Source: Luteibacter yeojuensis (lineage in GTDB: Bacteria; Pseudomonadota; Gammaproteobacteria; Xanthomonadales; Rhodanobacteraceae). From it: a stretch of DNA of 64,000 nucleotides. The notes beneath the pieces were generated by a model, which ran no database searches, was not told where the DNA came from, and saw only the letters and a program-made list of their open reading frames with translations. Shown here one piece after another: positions 34,436 to 43,189 of the stretch. The stretch spans positions 124,001-188,000 of the forward strand of contig NZ_JAAQTL010000001.1 in the NCBI RefSeq assembly GCF_011742875.1, in the 5' to 3' direction. Both the position numbers and the translations under genes were made by a program. The stretch's first letter is position 1. The number at the start of each line of letters is the position of its first letter.

Positions 34436-34812
34436 GAGTTACTCCGTTTGAAATCCAATGTTGACAAGAGGGAGGAATATCGGACGGTTTCGTTGTTTCT
34501 TGAAGGCAACAACGGCCTTGACAATTGTTGACTAGAAACTGCGCAATTCAGCGCTAACCGATTGATATCGTTGAGAGCATCCAATGATATGAAGTTGATT
34601 ATTCTGAACTATGACTGAATAAAACTCGGTGGTTGTCACCTTTGAGTGAGAAAGTTCTCGTAGTTTCCTGCTCCAGGTCCCGGGGGAAATCAGTGAGATG
34701 TCGGGGCCGCTGGGTGGCGTGGAGGACGATGTCCTACAGGGGGACGGTCACGCTGGAGCGATAAGACGCCAGACCCCTTCGGGGTTCATCCATTCCATGG
34801 AGCGACCGAAAT
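34436..34812. other. AT-richer divergent intergenic region upstream of the Tad locus
   Basis: A 377-base gap between the OmpA-family gene and the first pilin gene. The middle part (about 34450-34640) is clearly AT-rich against its surroundings. A possible promoter lies at 34595-34623, and a small hairpin ACCCC-TTC-GGGGT at 34773-34785, 13 bases before the ribosome binding site area of the pilin gene. No gene is seen. Confidence 0.5.
34595..34623 (+). promoter_or_regulatory. possible promoter of the Tad locus
   Basis: TTGATT, a 17-base spacer and AATAAA, each box matching four of six consensus positions, in the AT-rich region about 190 bases before the first pilin gene. No other good pair was seen on this strand. 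Confidence 0.3.
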
Positions 34813-35100
34813 ATGAAGAAGTGCACCGTTCGTCACGGTATCCGAGTCCGTCAACGCGGCCAGGGCATGACCGAGTACATCATCATCACGGCATTGATCG
34901 CGATCGCAGCGATCGGCGCGGTGACCTACTTCGGCGGCACTGTCCGTGCCCAGGTAGGCGGCATGGCCCAGGAACTCTCCGGCCACAAGGCCACGGCCAG
35001 CATCGGCGATGCGGAATCGTCCGCAGGCAAAGCCGCGTCGGAAGGCAAGGCAGGCAAGCAGAAGGGCCTGGCCAACTACGACAACAAGACCGCGAAATAA
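34813..35100 (+). CDS. Flp-like pilin of the Tad locus
   Basis: A protein of 95 residues. Residues 15-40 hold a class III prepilin signal: QRGQGMTEY with cleavage after the Gly, Glu at +5 and Tyr at +6, then the hydrophobic IIITALIAIAAIGAVTYF. The C-terminal 55 residues are hydrophilic and rich in Lys/Ala/Gly, which makes it longer than a classic Flp pilin of about 55 residues. It is the first gene of the locus, 113 bases before the TadG-like gene, so its own high expression is likely. GGAG lies 9 bases before the ATG. Confidence 0.85.
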   Translation: MKKCTVRHGIRVRQRGQGMTEYIIITALIAIAAIGAVTYFGGTVRAQVGGMAQELSGHKATASIGDAESSAGKAASEGKAGKQKGLANYDNKTAK

Positions 35101-35213
35101 CGCCCGGTTTCTTGGCAGCCCGCCGGCGCGGTGCCTCGGCACCCGTCGGCGGGCCATAGGGCGGACCGGCTCGCCGTGGGGGCGACGGTTCATCTCGAAT
35201 CGCGGGAGGGACA

Positions 35214-36818
35214 ATGCGAACGAACGACAGGACCCGGTCCGGCTTTGCAGGCCACCGGCAGCTTCCGTTTTGCCGCATCGGATTTCATCGGGCGAAGGGC
35301 CAGGCGCTGATCCTTGCATGCATCTGCATGCTGGTGTTCTGCATCGGCGTGCTCGTGCTGTTCAATACCGGGCAGGTCGTCAACAAGAAGGTCCAGCTCA
35401 ACAACACGGCCGATGCGGCCGCATACAGCGCTGCCGTGCAGCAGGCCCGCGCGTACAACATGGTGGCGTATCTCAACCGCGCACAGGTGGCGAACGAGGT
35501 CGCCGTCGCGCAGATGGTCAGCCTGCACTCCTACATGAATTACGTGATCACCGGCGCGCGCAATGCGAAGGACGTCGTGCAGGTGATTGCCATCATTGCC
35601 GATATCACCATCGTGGGCGCCGAGATCGGCGCCGCGTTGCAGGAAGCGGTGACGGCGCTCAATGAAGTGAAGTCGGTCCTCCAATCCACCCGCGATGCCA
35701 TGCAGCCGGCGCTTTCGGGCCTCATCTCGGTGCTCAGCGGCGCCAACGTGGCTTACTCGGGCGCGAGCGAGTTCCTTCTCGCGGAGCAGGCGGTCGAGAT
35801 TCCCCTCGTCGTCAACTCGGTGATCAAGGCAAACACGACGGGTGCGAGCGGAAGCAACGACAAGCCCGCCTCGCTCAGCGCGAAGTCGCTCGTCCTGCTC
35901 GAATCGCAGATGCTCTCGGCGCGCTCCTTCGTCCGCCGCTACCGGGTCCCGAATTCCACCAGCACACGGCAGCCGCGCCGGACCGCCGATGCCGACCGCT
36001 TCGAGAACGTGGTGATGGAAGCGCGCGACGGGTTCTCGAAGGATCGCAGCCACAGCATGTTCTTCCTGCATCGCCAGGGCGGCACCGATCTGGTCGGATA
36101 CAACCGGTGGGTCGCCGTGGACACGATGAATCTCTACTTCCACATTCCATTCGTCATCAAGAAGAATGTGCCCATCGCGTGGGGTGGCGCGGCCGCCATC
36201 AAGTACGGCATGTCGACCGACTTCAGGCGGCTGGCCCAGCCCGGCATCAACGGCGGGAGAGGCTGGAAGGCCCCTTACCCGTCCGACCACGCCACCTACA
36301 AGCCCTATGGCGATGCCTTGAACGCATCGAAAAGCAGGGCGGGCGCCACGGCGCAGATGGTGCTGAAGAGCCCGGCGACACCCAAGGCCAGCGCGGCGAT
36401 CCTGCGCGGCTACAACGGACTGCAGAGCTACAACGACGTCGCCAACGACACGTCGAGGCAATACGCCAGCCGTACCTACGACAACGACAACGTCGATCTC
36501 AAGGTGGGCCCCTATTTCACCGTGCTGGTGGAGCAGGGCATGGCCGATGTGGATACCAGCAGCAACACGCACATGGGCGGGCCGGGCGATGGATCGTTCG
36601 TCGACATCAGTGCGCCGGACAAGGCGCAGAACAACAAGATGACGGCACTGTCCTCGGCACAGGTGTTCTTCAGCCGCCCACACGAACTGTTTCCGCGGAC
36701 GTCCGACGACAACTATCGCGAACTCGGCAGCCTGTTCAGCCCCTATTGGCAGGCACGCCTCGTCGACACGCCCGCCATCGCCAGGACGGAAGTCTTCGGC
36801 GCCGACATGATCCCCTGA
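35214..36818 (+). CDS. TadG-like pilus assembly protein
   Basis: A protein of 534 residues. A basic N-terminus with AKGQALILACICMLVFCIGVLVLFNTGQVVNKKVQLNNTADAAAYSAA is the TadE/TadG-like pattern, with a single membrane helix (about 30-52) followed by the conserved NTADAAA segment. The large periplasmic part has no von Willebrand A domain that I can see. GGGAGG lies 7 bases before the ATG. Such proteins are minor components placed in the Flp pilus machine. Confidence 0.82.
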   Translation: MRTNDRTRSGFAGHRQLPFCRIGFHRAKGQALILACICMLVFCIGVLVLFNTGQVVNKKVQLNNTADAAAYSAAVQQARAYNMVAYLNRAQVANEVAVAQMVSLHSYMNYVITGARNAKDVVQVIAIIADITIVGAEIGAALQEAVTALNEVKSVLQSTRDAMQPALSGLISVLSGANVAYSGASEFLLAEQAVEIPLVVNSVIKANTTGASGSNDKPASLSAKSLVLLESQMLSARSFVRRYRVPNSTSTRQPRRTADADRFENVVMEARDGFSKDRSHSMFFLHRQGGTDLVGYNRWVAVDTMNLYFHIPFVIKKNVPIAWGGAAAIKYGMSTDFRRLAQPGINGGRGWKAPYPSDHATYKPYGDALNASKSRAGATAQMVLKSPATPKASAAILRGYNGLQSYNDVANDTSRQYASRTYDNDNVDLKVGPYFTVLVEQGMADVDTSSNTHMGGPGDGSFVDISAPDKAQNNKMTALSSAQVFFSRPHELFPRTSDDNYRELGSLFSPYWQARLVDTPAIARTEVFGADMIP

Positions 36819-36833
36819 AGAAAGGATGTTTTG

Positions 36834-37652
36834 ATGCAGTATCGAGTTGGCTTCGCCCCGGTTTATGCGATCGCCGCCGCCGCGCTGGCGCTTGGTTCCA
36901 CGGCTTGCTCTTCTTCCGGCAATGGCGATGGCGGCAGCACTTCGTCGGGCGACATGCCCTCGGTGCACCTCGAGCAGACGATCGTCATGCTTTCGGGCGG
37001 CCGACCGCAGGAAGAGGCCACATACCGGCAGATGCTGGCGGATTGCCAGGCGGCGGGCACGCCGACCACCCCGGTGCCGGCCGGCGACGTGGCGAAGATC
37101 GGACGGAAGAAGCTCGTGGAAACCATCGAAGCCGAGCGCGCGAGCAGGCGCATCGACGCGTGGAAGGTCGACGCTACCGCGCCATGTCAGTTCCGCCTTG
37201 TGCACTCGGGCGAGCAGGAGATCCAGACGGCGGACGGCAAGTCCTACCGGATCGACCTCGCGACCAACCAGGGCGACGTGCAGGACCTCGGCGCGCCGCA
37301 GCCGCGCGAGGCCGTGGACGACGGCGACCTGGACGCCGCGGCCCGCGCCACCGGATGGAAGCGGGGAGGCGAAAGCCAGGTGCAGGGCCAGCGCTGCGAG
37401 AGCTGGACGGCGCCGACGGGTGACCGGTATTGCGTCTGGACAGGCGGCACGAAGTGGGGCTTCTCGCGTGCCGGCATCAACGCCCTCGACGGCGATGGGA
37501 TCACATCCGACGGGGCGATCGTGCTGCAAGCCACGCCCCCGTCAACGGGTTTCGGCTGGGCCGTCCAGACGGACAGCTTCACCGTGGGCAAGGCCGCCGA
37601 CGAATCCACGTTCGCCGTCCCCAGCGGCGCACGGATCGCCGCGTCCGACTGA
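36834..37652 (+). CDS. lipoprotein of unknown function in the Tad locus
   Basis: A protein of 272 residues. The signal ends in a lipobox-like ALGSTAC with the Cys at about 25, followed by a Ser/Gly/Asp linker. The rest has one Cys-containing core (CQFRLVHSGEQEIQTADGK, CESWTAPTGDRYCVWTGG) and no domain I can name. AAAGGA lies 8 bases before the ATG at 36834; a TTG codon just before is less likely. It lies 15 bases after the TadG-like gene and 10 before the next pseudopilin, so it belongs to the operon. Confidence 0.75.
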   Translation: MQYRVGFAPVYAIAAAALALGSTACSSSGNGDGGSTSSGDMPSVHLEQTIVMLSGGRPQEEATYRQMLADCQAAGTPTTPVPAGDVAKIGRKKLVETIEAERASRRIDAWKVDATAPCQFRLVHSGEQEIQTADGKSYRIDLATNQGDVQDLGAPQPREAVDDGDLDAAARATGWKRGGESQVQGQRCESWTAPTGDRYCVWTGGTKWGFSRAGINALDGDGITSDGAIVLQATPPSTGFGWAVQTDSFTVGKAADESTFAVPSGARIAASD

Positions 37653-37662
37653 GGAGAGCGAC

Positions 37663-38535
37663 ATGGGCATGCATCGACGCTGGAGCTCGCATCAACGCGG
37701 TCAGAGCCTGACCGAGATGGCGATTGCGTGCATCGTCATCGTGCCCATGTTCCTTCTCGTCAGTCTCCTGGGCAAATACATGCACGTGCGCCAGGAGGCG
37801 CAGGCATCGGCCCGGACGGCCGCTTGGGACGCCTCGGTGAGCCCGAAGATCGTGGAGTCCAACGGCGGCCTTCCAGCCATCGCCACCGAAGAGGCACGCA
37901 TGCGGCTGCACCATCACGGCGACGGCAGCGAGACCTTGCGGACGGGAGAGGGGACGCCGTCGAAGCTCAAGGATCCGATGCTCCAGACCTTCGCCGGCCG
38001 CGATCTCGTCCTCGCGCCGAGCGTGAAGCTCACCGCATACACCAACACGGAATCGCCGGCTCCCGCGACCAAGCTCATCGACAAGCTCGGATCGATCGGC
38101 GGGGCCATCGGCCTGGACGGCATCCCACCGGATCGCCGCGGCTACATCACGGCCGAAGTGAATACACGCACCGAGCGCATTCGCGGCAAGGACGGGCAGG
38201 CGCTGGATTTCCTCGATCCGCTCGACCGCCTCGATCTCGATTTCCATGGAAAGACCGTGCTGCTCGCCGACACATGGGATGCGCGCGGTCCGGGGGAGAA
38301 CGCGGACGGCGAAGGGGAGAACGACGTGGCGAGGACCGTTCGTCACACCGTCAAGCCGCTGTCGCCCGTATCGGCGTTGCCGGACGGACTGCTCGAGGGC
38401 ATCCACGACGCCACGAACATCATCGACAAGATTCCGCTCATCGGCACGTTCTTCGGCATCAACGACTGGGTGCCGGGGAAGACCGCCCCCGATATCGTTC
38501 CGTCCGACCGCCTGGTGAAAGATGTCCGCCGCTAG
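37663..38535 (+). CDS. TadE/TadG-like pseudopilin
   Basis: A protein of 290 residues. HQRGQSLTEMAIACIVIVPMF is a prepilin-type signal (Gly, then Glu at +5) followed by a membrane helix and the TadE-like VRQEAQASARTAAWDAS segment. The large extracytoplasmic part ends near GTFFGINDWVPG and is of no known family. GAGGAG lies 7 bases before the ATG. The stop overlaps the next gene by 14 bases. Confidence 0.78.
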   Translation: MGMHRRWSSHQRGQSLTEMAIACIVIVPMFLLVSLLGKYMHVRQEAQASARTAAWDASVSPKIVESNGGLPAIATEEARMRLHHHGDGSETLRTGEGTPSKLKDPMLQTFAGRDLVLAPSVKLTAYTNTESPAPATKLIDKLGSIGGAIGLDGIPPDRRGYITAEVNTRTERIRGKDGQALDFLDPLDRLDLDFHGKTVLLADTWDARGPGENADGEGENDVARTVRHTVKPLSPVSALPDGLLEGIHDATNIIDKIPLIGTFFGINDWVPGKTAPDIVPSDRLVKDVRR

Positions 38536-39199
38536 GTTCCGTGGATGGCTTGCGGCCCTCCTCTTCGTCCCTCTCTGCGCGGGCGCGGAGTCGTGGCCCA
38601 GCGTGGCGATGCCCGATGGCACGGTGATGGCGAGCACGGCCCCCCGCATGATCTTCAACGGCAGCGACATGCGCAGCGAGATCTTCCGCTCCGCGATGAA
38701 GCCCGACGCCCTGCTTGAATGGTTCAAGCGGGAGTGGAAGGGCGACTGGGTCAGGGACACGGTCAACGGGTGGGACGTGCTGGGACATAAGGACGGCGAC
38801 TTCTATGTCACCGTGCAAGTGCGTCCCGACGGCGAGGGAAGCCGCGGCGACGTCGGCATCGTGCGCGTGCCTCCACCCGGCACGCGTCCGCAGCCCATCG
38901 GAGAGGGCTTCGCGAGGCCTTCCGCCACCACGGTCGTCAACGACATCAGCTATCCCGACGATCCGCACAACGTGCGGACGCTCGCCATGGTCAACCGCCT
39001 TTCGGTGGCGCAGAACATCTCGTGGTATCGCGAGCACATGGCGGCGACGGGCTGGCGGCCCGCGCAGGCGAACACCTGCGGCGATACCGTAGCGGGTTGC
39101 ATGCTCGCCTACGAGAAAGGGGCCTCGACGACGATGATCACGGTCACACCGGGAAACGGCCTGTCGAACATCGTCGCGAACATCACGGAGGAAAAATGA
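38522..39199 (+). CDS. exported protein of unknown function in the Tad locus
   Basis: A protein of 225 residues with a signal peptide (residues 1-22, ending PLCAGA). The mature part has a segment MIFNGSDMRSEIFRSAMKPDALLEWFKREW, a Pro-rich middle (RVPPPGTRPQP), and a second half with a related look, NISWYREHMAATGWRPA, plus a Cys pair (NTCGDTVAGC). This suggests two copies of one small fold. I know no family name. It overlaps the genes on both sides (14 bases before, ATGA after), so translation is coupled. Confidence 0.72.
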   Translation: MSAARFRGWLAALLFVPLCAGAESWPSVAMPDGTVMASTAPRMIFNGSDMRSEIFRSAMKPDALLEWFKREWKGDWVRDTVNGWDVLGHKDGDFYVTVQVRPDGEGSRGDVGIVRVPPPGTRPQPIGEGFARPSATTVVNDISYPDDPHNVRTLAMVNRLSVAQNISWYREHMAATGWRPAQANTCGDTVAGCMLAYEKGASTTMITVTPGNGLSNIVANITEEK

Positions 39200-39372
39200 G
39201 GAGGCTCAACGCCCGCTCGCAACGTGGCAGCGCCATGATCGAGTACATCGTGGTGGCGACGTTCGTCGTCATCGTCCTCGTGGCCAACCCCAACGTCATC
39301 AAACAGCTCGCCGACGCGCTCAGGGACGTGTACGCGAGTTTCGTCTACACCCTGTCAGCGTCGTGGTTCTAG
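39196..39372 (+). CDS. short Flp-like pilin
   Basis: A protein of 58 residues, the size of a classic Flp pilin. SQRGSAMIEY carries the class III signal (cleavage after Gly, Glu at +5, Tyr at +6) and is followed by the hydrophobic IVVATFVVIVLVANP and a short C-terminus ending SASWF. GGAGG lies 5 bases before an ATG that overlaps the upstream stop (ATGA). It lies just before cpaB. With the 95-residue protein at 34813 it is one of two candidates for the main pilus subunit. Confidence 0.8.
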   Translation: MRRLNARSQRGSAMIEYIVVATFVVIVLVANPNVIKQLADALRDVYASFVYTLSASWF

Positions 39373-39382
39373 AGGAAAACGG

Positions 39383-40156
39383 ATGCCCCGTATCAATCGC
39401 AATCTGCTCTTCGTGGTCGTGGCCCTGGGGCTCGGCATACTGGCGAGCCTGCTCGCCGTGAAATACGTCAATAACCAGGTGGCCGCGCGCACGCCGGCGG
39501 AGGCCAGGACGCAGCCGGTGGTGGTCCCGGTCCGCAACATCGAGAGGGGCGAGATGCTCGGGGAGGACGACCTCTCGGTACGCGACGTGCCGGTCGACCT
39601 GGTGCCCGCCGATGCGATCACCCCCGATACCTACGGCCAGTACGTCGGGCAACAGCTGCGGGCACCGGTCGCCAAGGGCGTGCCGCTGTCCGTGGCGTCG
39701 CTGGACCTCGTCGCCGATCACTTCTCGAGCATCATCAACCCGGGCGACGTGGCGACCACCATTTCCGTGGACGACACGAATTCGGTCTCCGGACTCATCG
39801 TTCCCGGCGATCATGTGGACATCCTCCTCATGCTCGCCAACGACGACCAGAACCAGCGGATCATGCCGCTCCTCGGCAACGTGCTGGTGCTGGCCACCGG
39901 CCACCACGCAAAGGGCGTGCAGCAGAGCGAAGGGCAGTCCGCCAACTACTCCAACCTCACGCTGGAACTGGGTCCCCACGATGCGCAGCGCCTGGCCATG
40001 GCGAACAAGGCCGGGGAGTTGCGCGTGATCCTCCGCCAGGCCGACACGAAGGAGCCGTTCAACCTCTCGTCGCTCAGCAAGGCGGACCTGCTTCGCCTTT
40101 CGCGGCCGGCACGCAAGACATCCGGAATCGAATACATCATCGGGGGTAAGAGCTAG
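39383..40156 (+). CDS. cpaB: Flp pilus assembly protein CpaB/RcpC
   Basis: A protein of 257 residues. A membrane anchor (about 8-25) is followed by the SAF domain VVVPVRNIERGEMLGEDDLSVRDVPVDLVP and the RcpC/CpaB domain (GQQLRAPVAKGVPL, SGLIVPGDHVDILLM). CpaB lies in the periplasm and helps the secretin. AGAGGA lies 8 bases before the ATG. cpaC follows after 2 bases. Confidence 0.93.
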   Translation: MPRINRNLLFVVVALGLGILASLLAVKYVNNQVAARTPAEARTQPVVVPVRNIERGEMLGEDDLSVRDVPVDLVPADAITPDTYGQYVGQQLRAPVAKGVPLSVASLDLVADHFSSIINPGDVATTISVDDTNSVSGLIVPGDHVDILLMLANDDQNQRIMPLLGNVLVLATGHHAKGVQQSEGQSANYSNLTLELGPHDAQRLAMANKAGELRVILRQADTKEPFNLSSLSKADLLRLSRPARKTSGIEYIIGGKS

Positions 40157-40158
40157 TC

Positions 40159-41478
40159 ATGGAAGCGATGTCATGTTTTGCGCGCGCGCCGCGCCGGAAA
40201 TGGCGGGGCGCCGTCACGGCGGTGCTGGGACTGATGGCCGGCATCGCCCTCGCGGCCGATGCGCCGCCGATGCCCGAGAGCCTGAACCTCTATGCCGGCC
40301 AGGCGGTGGTACATAGCGTCACGGGGTCCATCAAACGCGTGGCGGTGGGAAGCGGCGACCTCCTGGACGTGAAGGTGCTGGGCACCCACGAAGTGGTGAT
40401 GATCGCCAACCAGCCCGGCGATACGTCCGTGCAGTTGTGGATGACGGACGGGAGCCAGAAGACGGTCCCCGTGCACGTCGTCCAGGGGAATACCGCGCAG
40501 GTCGCCGAGGCCGTGCGCTCGATCATGGGCGACGTGTCGTCGCTCGGGGTGAACGAGGTCGGCGGCAACGTGGTGGTGACGGGCAACAATCTGTCGAGCG
40601 GGGACATGGACAAGCTCGCCCAGCTCAAGAAGGTCTACCCGCAGATCCTCGTCTTCGCCTCGCCCAATGCCGTGGAGATGCGTCCGACCGTGCTCATGGA
40701 AACCCGCATCATGGAATTCGACAAGAAGACCATGGACGAGATCGGCATCCAGTGGGATACCCAGATCAACGGTCCGAGCGGCGGCCTCATCCGCGACTGG
40801 AAGACCAATCCGTATTTCAACGTGAGGCCCGACCAGTTCGCCGGGATCGGGAACCTGTCCGGCACGCAGAGCTACTTCGGCATCGCCACGTCGATCACCT
40901 CGCGCATCAACCTGGCCATGCAGACGGGCAATGCGTGGGAGCTGGCGACGCCGCAACTGAGCGCCCGCAGCGGCGGTGCGGCGGATTTCCTCGTGGGTGG
41001 CGAGGTTCCCGTGGCGACCACCTCCGGCTTCGGCAACGTGGACGTCGAGTACAAGCCTTACGGCATCAAGATGCACATCGAGCCCATCGTGAGCGCGAGT
41101 GGCGACATCTCCGCGAAGATCGAAACCGAGATCAGCAAGATCGATCCCACCATCACGGTGCTGGGGAACCCGGCGTTCCTCACCCGGCGCACCAATACCG
41201 AGATGAACGTGCACGAGGGGCAGACCATCGTGCTGTCCGGGCTGGTGGACGCCAATGCGACGAAGACCTTCGACAAGGTGCCGGGTCTGGGCCAGATCCC
41301 CGTCCTCGGCGCACTCTTCCGCTCGCGCAATTTCCAGGCGAACCGCACCGAGCTCGTCATCTTCGTCACGCCCCACGTGATCGACCCCGAATCGGAGCGG
41401 AACCGCGCGCTCGTCGACCGCAGCGAGCAGCTGAAGAACGATCTGCGCCAGACGGCGGGCGCCGACATCGTCGACTGA
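40159..41478 (+). CDS. cpaC: Tad secretin CpaC/RcpA
   Basis: A protein of 439 residues. A signal peptide (ending GIALAAD) is followed by an N-terminal pilus-secretin domain (LNLYAGQAVVHSVTGSIKRVAVGSGDLLDVKVL), a BON-like part and the secretin domain (LSARSGGAADFLVGGEVPVATTSG, YGIKMHIEPIV, FDKVPGLGQIPVLGALFRSRNFQANRTELVIFVTPHVI). It forms the outer-membrane pore for the pilus. Confidence 0.96.
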   Translation: MEAMSCFARAPRRKWRGAVTAVLGLMAGIALAADAPPMPESLNLYAGQAVVHSVTGSIKRVAVGSGDLLDVKVLGTHEVVMIANQPGDTSVQLWMTDGSQKTVPVHVVQGNTAQVAEAVRSIMGDVSSLGVNEVGGNVVVTGNNLSSGDMDKLAQLKKVYPQILVFASPNAVEMRPTVLMETRIMEFDKKTMDEIGIQWDTQINGPSGGLIRDWKTNPYFNVRPDQFAGIGNLSGTQSYFGIATSITSRINLAMQTGNAWELATPQLSARSGGAADFLVGGEVPVATTSGFGNVDVEYKPYGIKMHIEPIVSASGDISAKIETEISKIDPTITVLGNPAFLTRRTNTEMNVHEGQTIVLSGLVDANATKTFDKVPGLGQIPVLGALFRSRNFQANRTELVIFVTPHVIDPESERNRALVDRSEQLKNDLRQTAGADIVD

Positions 41479-41488
41479 GGTAGGAACC

Positions 41489-43189
41489 ATGTTCGAAGTA
41501 CTGATCGAAACGTCCAACCGCGACACGCGACAGGTCCGCTGCCTCAACGACAATTGCGGCATCGGCAAGAGCGAGGGCAACCTCGTGATGCTGCAGGGGT
41601 GGAACATCGCCGCGGAGCATGCGGCCTTTCGCGTCCGCAACGGGGCGGTGTTCATCGAGGTCCTCGCGAGTCGCGCGACCGTGACCGTGAACGGCGAGAA
41701 GATCAAGGAGGCGCACGGACCGCTGTGCAGGGACGACATCGTCGTCATCGGCGGTTACCGGCTCCGCGTGATGATGGACGAGGCGGCCGCGTCGTCGCCT
41801 CCGCCGGGTGCGACCAAGGTGGCCGGTAACGATGCCCCCCTGCGTCCGGTGGCGGTCCCCAAAACGACCGAGTCGAAGGAAGTGGTGCCGGTGCGGCCCG
41901 CCGGCCCGAGCCTCAAGGACTACCGCCTCGACGTCCATGCCTCGCTGGTGCGGCAGATGGACCTGCGCCGCGTCGACGTGCACGGCATGAGCGACGCGGA
42001 CCTGCGCGCCAAGACGTCGGAGCTCATCGACGAGATCATCGCCCGCGAGTTCGCGGATCTCCCGGCCACGATCAACCGCCGCCGCCTGGCCAAGGAAGTA
42101 CTCGACGAGGCCATCGGCCTCGGGCCGCTGGAAGACCTGCTGGACGACGACTCGGTCACCGAGATCATGGTGAACCGGGCCGACCAGATCTTCATCGAGC
42201 GGTCGGGCCGCGTGGAGGAATCTCCCGTGGTGTTCACCTCGGACAAGGCCGTGCTCGCCGCCATCGAACGCATCGTGGCGCCGCTGGGCCGGCGCATCGA
42301 CGAAAGCTCGCCCATGGTGGATGCGCGCCTCAAGGACGGTTCGCGCGTGAACGCCGTCATTCCCCCCGTGGCGCTGCGCGGACCCAGCCTGTCCATCCGC
42401 AAGTTCGCCAAACGGCGTCTCCTGGGCGAGGACCTGCTCAACTTCGGGTCCATCGACGAACGCATGCTCGAGTTCCTGCAGGTCGCCGTCCGCGAGCGCC
42501 GCAACCTGGTCGTCACCGGCGGCACCGGTTCGGGCAAGACGACGCTCCTCAACGTGCTCTCGAACTTCATCCCCGACAACGAGCGCATCGTCACCATCGA
42601 GGACGCCGCCGAACTGAGGCTCAACCAGCCAAACCTCGTCGGTCTGGAAGCACGGCCGCCGAACCTCGAGGGCAAGGGCCTCATCGCCATCCGCGACCTC
42701 GTGCGCAACGCGCTGCGCATGCGTCCCGACCGGATCATCGTCGGCGAGTGCCGCGGCGGCGAGGCGCTCGACATGCTCCAGGCGATGAACACGGGCCATG
42801 AAGGATCCATGACCACCGCGCATGCCAACTCCCCGCGCGACGCGCTCTCGCGTCTCGAGGTGATGGTGCTCATGTCGAGCATGGACCTGCCCATGGTGGT
42901 GGTGCGCGAGCAGATATCGTCCGCGCTCGACCTGATCGTCCACCAGCGGCGGTTCCCCTGCGGCTCGCGCAAGATCACCCACATCAGCGAGATCACCGGC
43001 ATCGAGTCGGGCACCATCCAGACCCAGGACATCTTCACCTTCCGTGCGCGCGACCAGGGCGGCCCAGGCGGCAAGGTGAGGGGCGAGTTCTCGCCTACCG
43101 GCGCCGTGCCGGAGTTCTACGAGGAACTGGCCGAGAGTGGCGTGCCCGTGGACCTTTCGATCTTCCGCGGCGCGGGGGAGGGGTCGTGA
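41489..43189 (+). CDS. cpaF: TadA/CpaF ATPase with N-terminal FHA-like domain
   Basis: A protein of 566 residues. Residues 1 to about 98 look like a forkhead-associated domain: GIGKSEGNLV, AAEHAAFRV and VTVNGEKI, ending VIGGYRLRVM; the usual Arg and Ser of the phosphothreonine site are changed. A Pro-rich linker (100-140) leads to a full CpaF ATPase: Walker A GGTGSGKTT at 344-352, TIEDAAELRL, DRIIVGECRGGEALDML and GHEGSMTTAHANS. It powers pilus assembly. AGGTAGGAA lies before the ATG. FHA-CpaF fusions are known in some proteobacteria; here no separate TadZ/CpaE gene is seen. Confidence 0.93.
   Translation: MFEVLIETSNRDTRQVRCLNDNCGIGKSEGNLVMLQGWNIAAEHAAFRVRNGAVFIEVLASRATVTVNGEKIKEAHGPLCRDDIVVIGGYRLRVMMDEAAASSPPPGATKVAGNDAPLRPVAVPKTTESKEVVPVRPAGPSLKDYRLDVHASLVRQMDLRRVDVHGMSDADLRAKTSELIDEIIAREFADLPATINRRRLAKEVLDEAIGLGPLEDLLDDDSVTEIMVNRADQIFIERSGRVEESPVVFTSDKAVLAAIERIVAPLGRRIDESSPMVDARLKDGSRVNAVIPPVALRGPSLSIRKFAKRRLLGEDLLNFGSIDERMLEFLQVAVRERRNLVVTGGTGSGKTTLLNVLSNFIPDNERIVTIEDAAELRLNQPNLVGLEARPPNLEGKGLIAIRDLVRNALRMRPDRIIVGECRGGEALDMLQAMNTGHEGSMTTAHANSPRDALSRLEVMVLMSSMDLPMVVVREQISSALDLIVHQRRFPCGSRKITHISEITGIESGTIQTQDIFTFRARDQGGPGGKVRGEFSPTGAVPEFYEELAESGVPVDLSIFRGAGEGS

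Noticed and set aside
35190..37529. 779-codon open frame opposite the TadG-like and lipoprotein genes
   Set aside because: The plus strand carries signal peptides, ribosome binding sites and operon spacing; the antisense translation has no recognisable domain.
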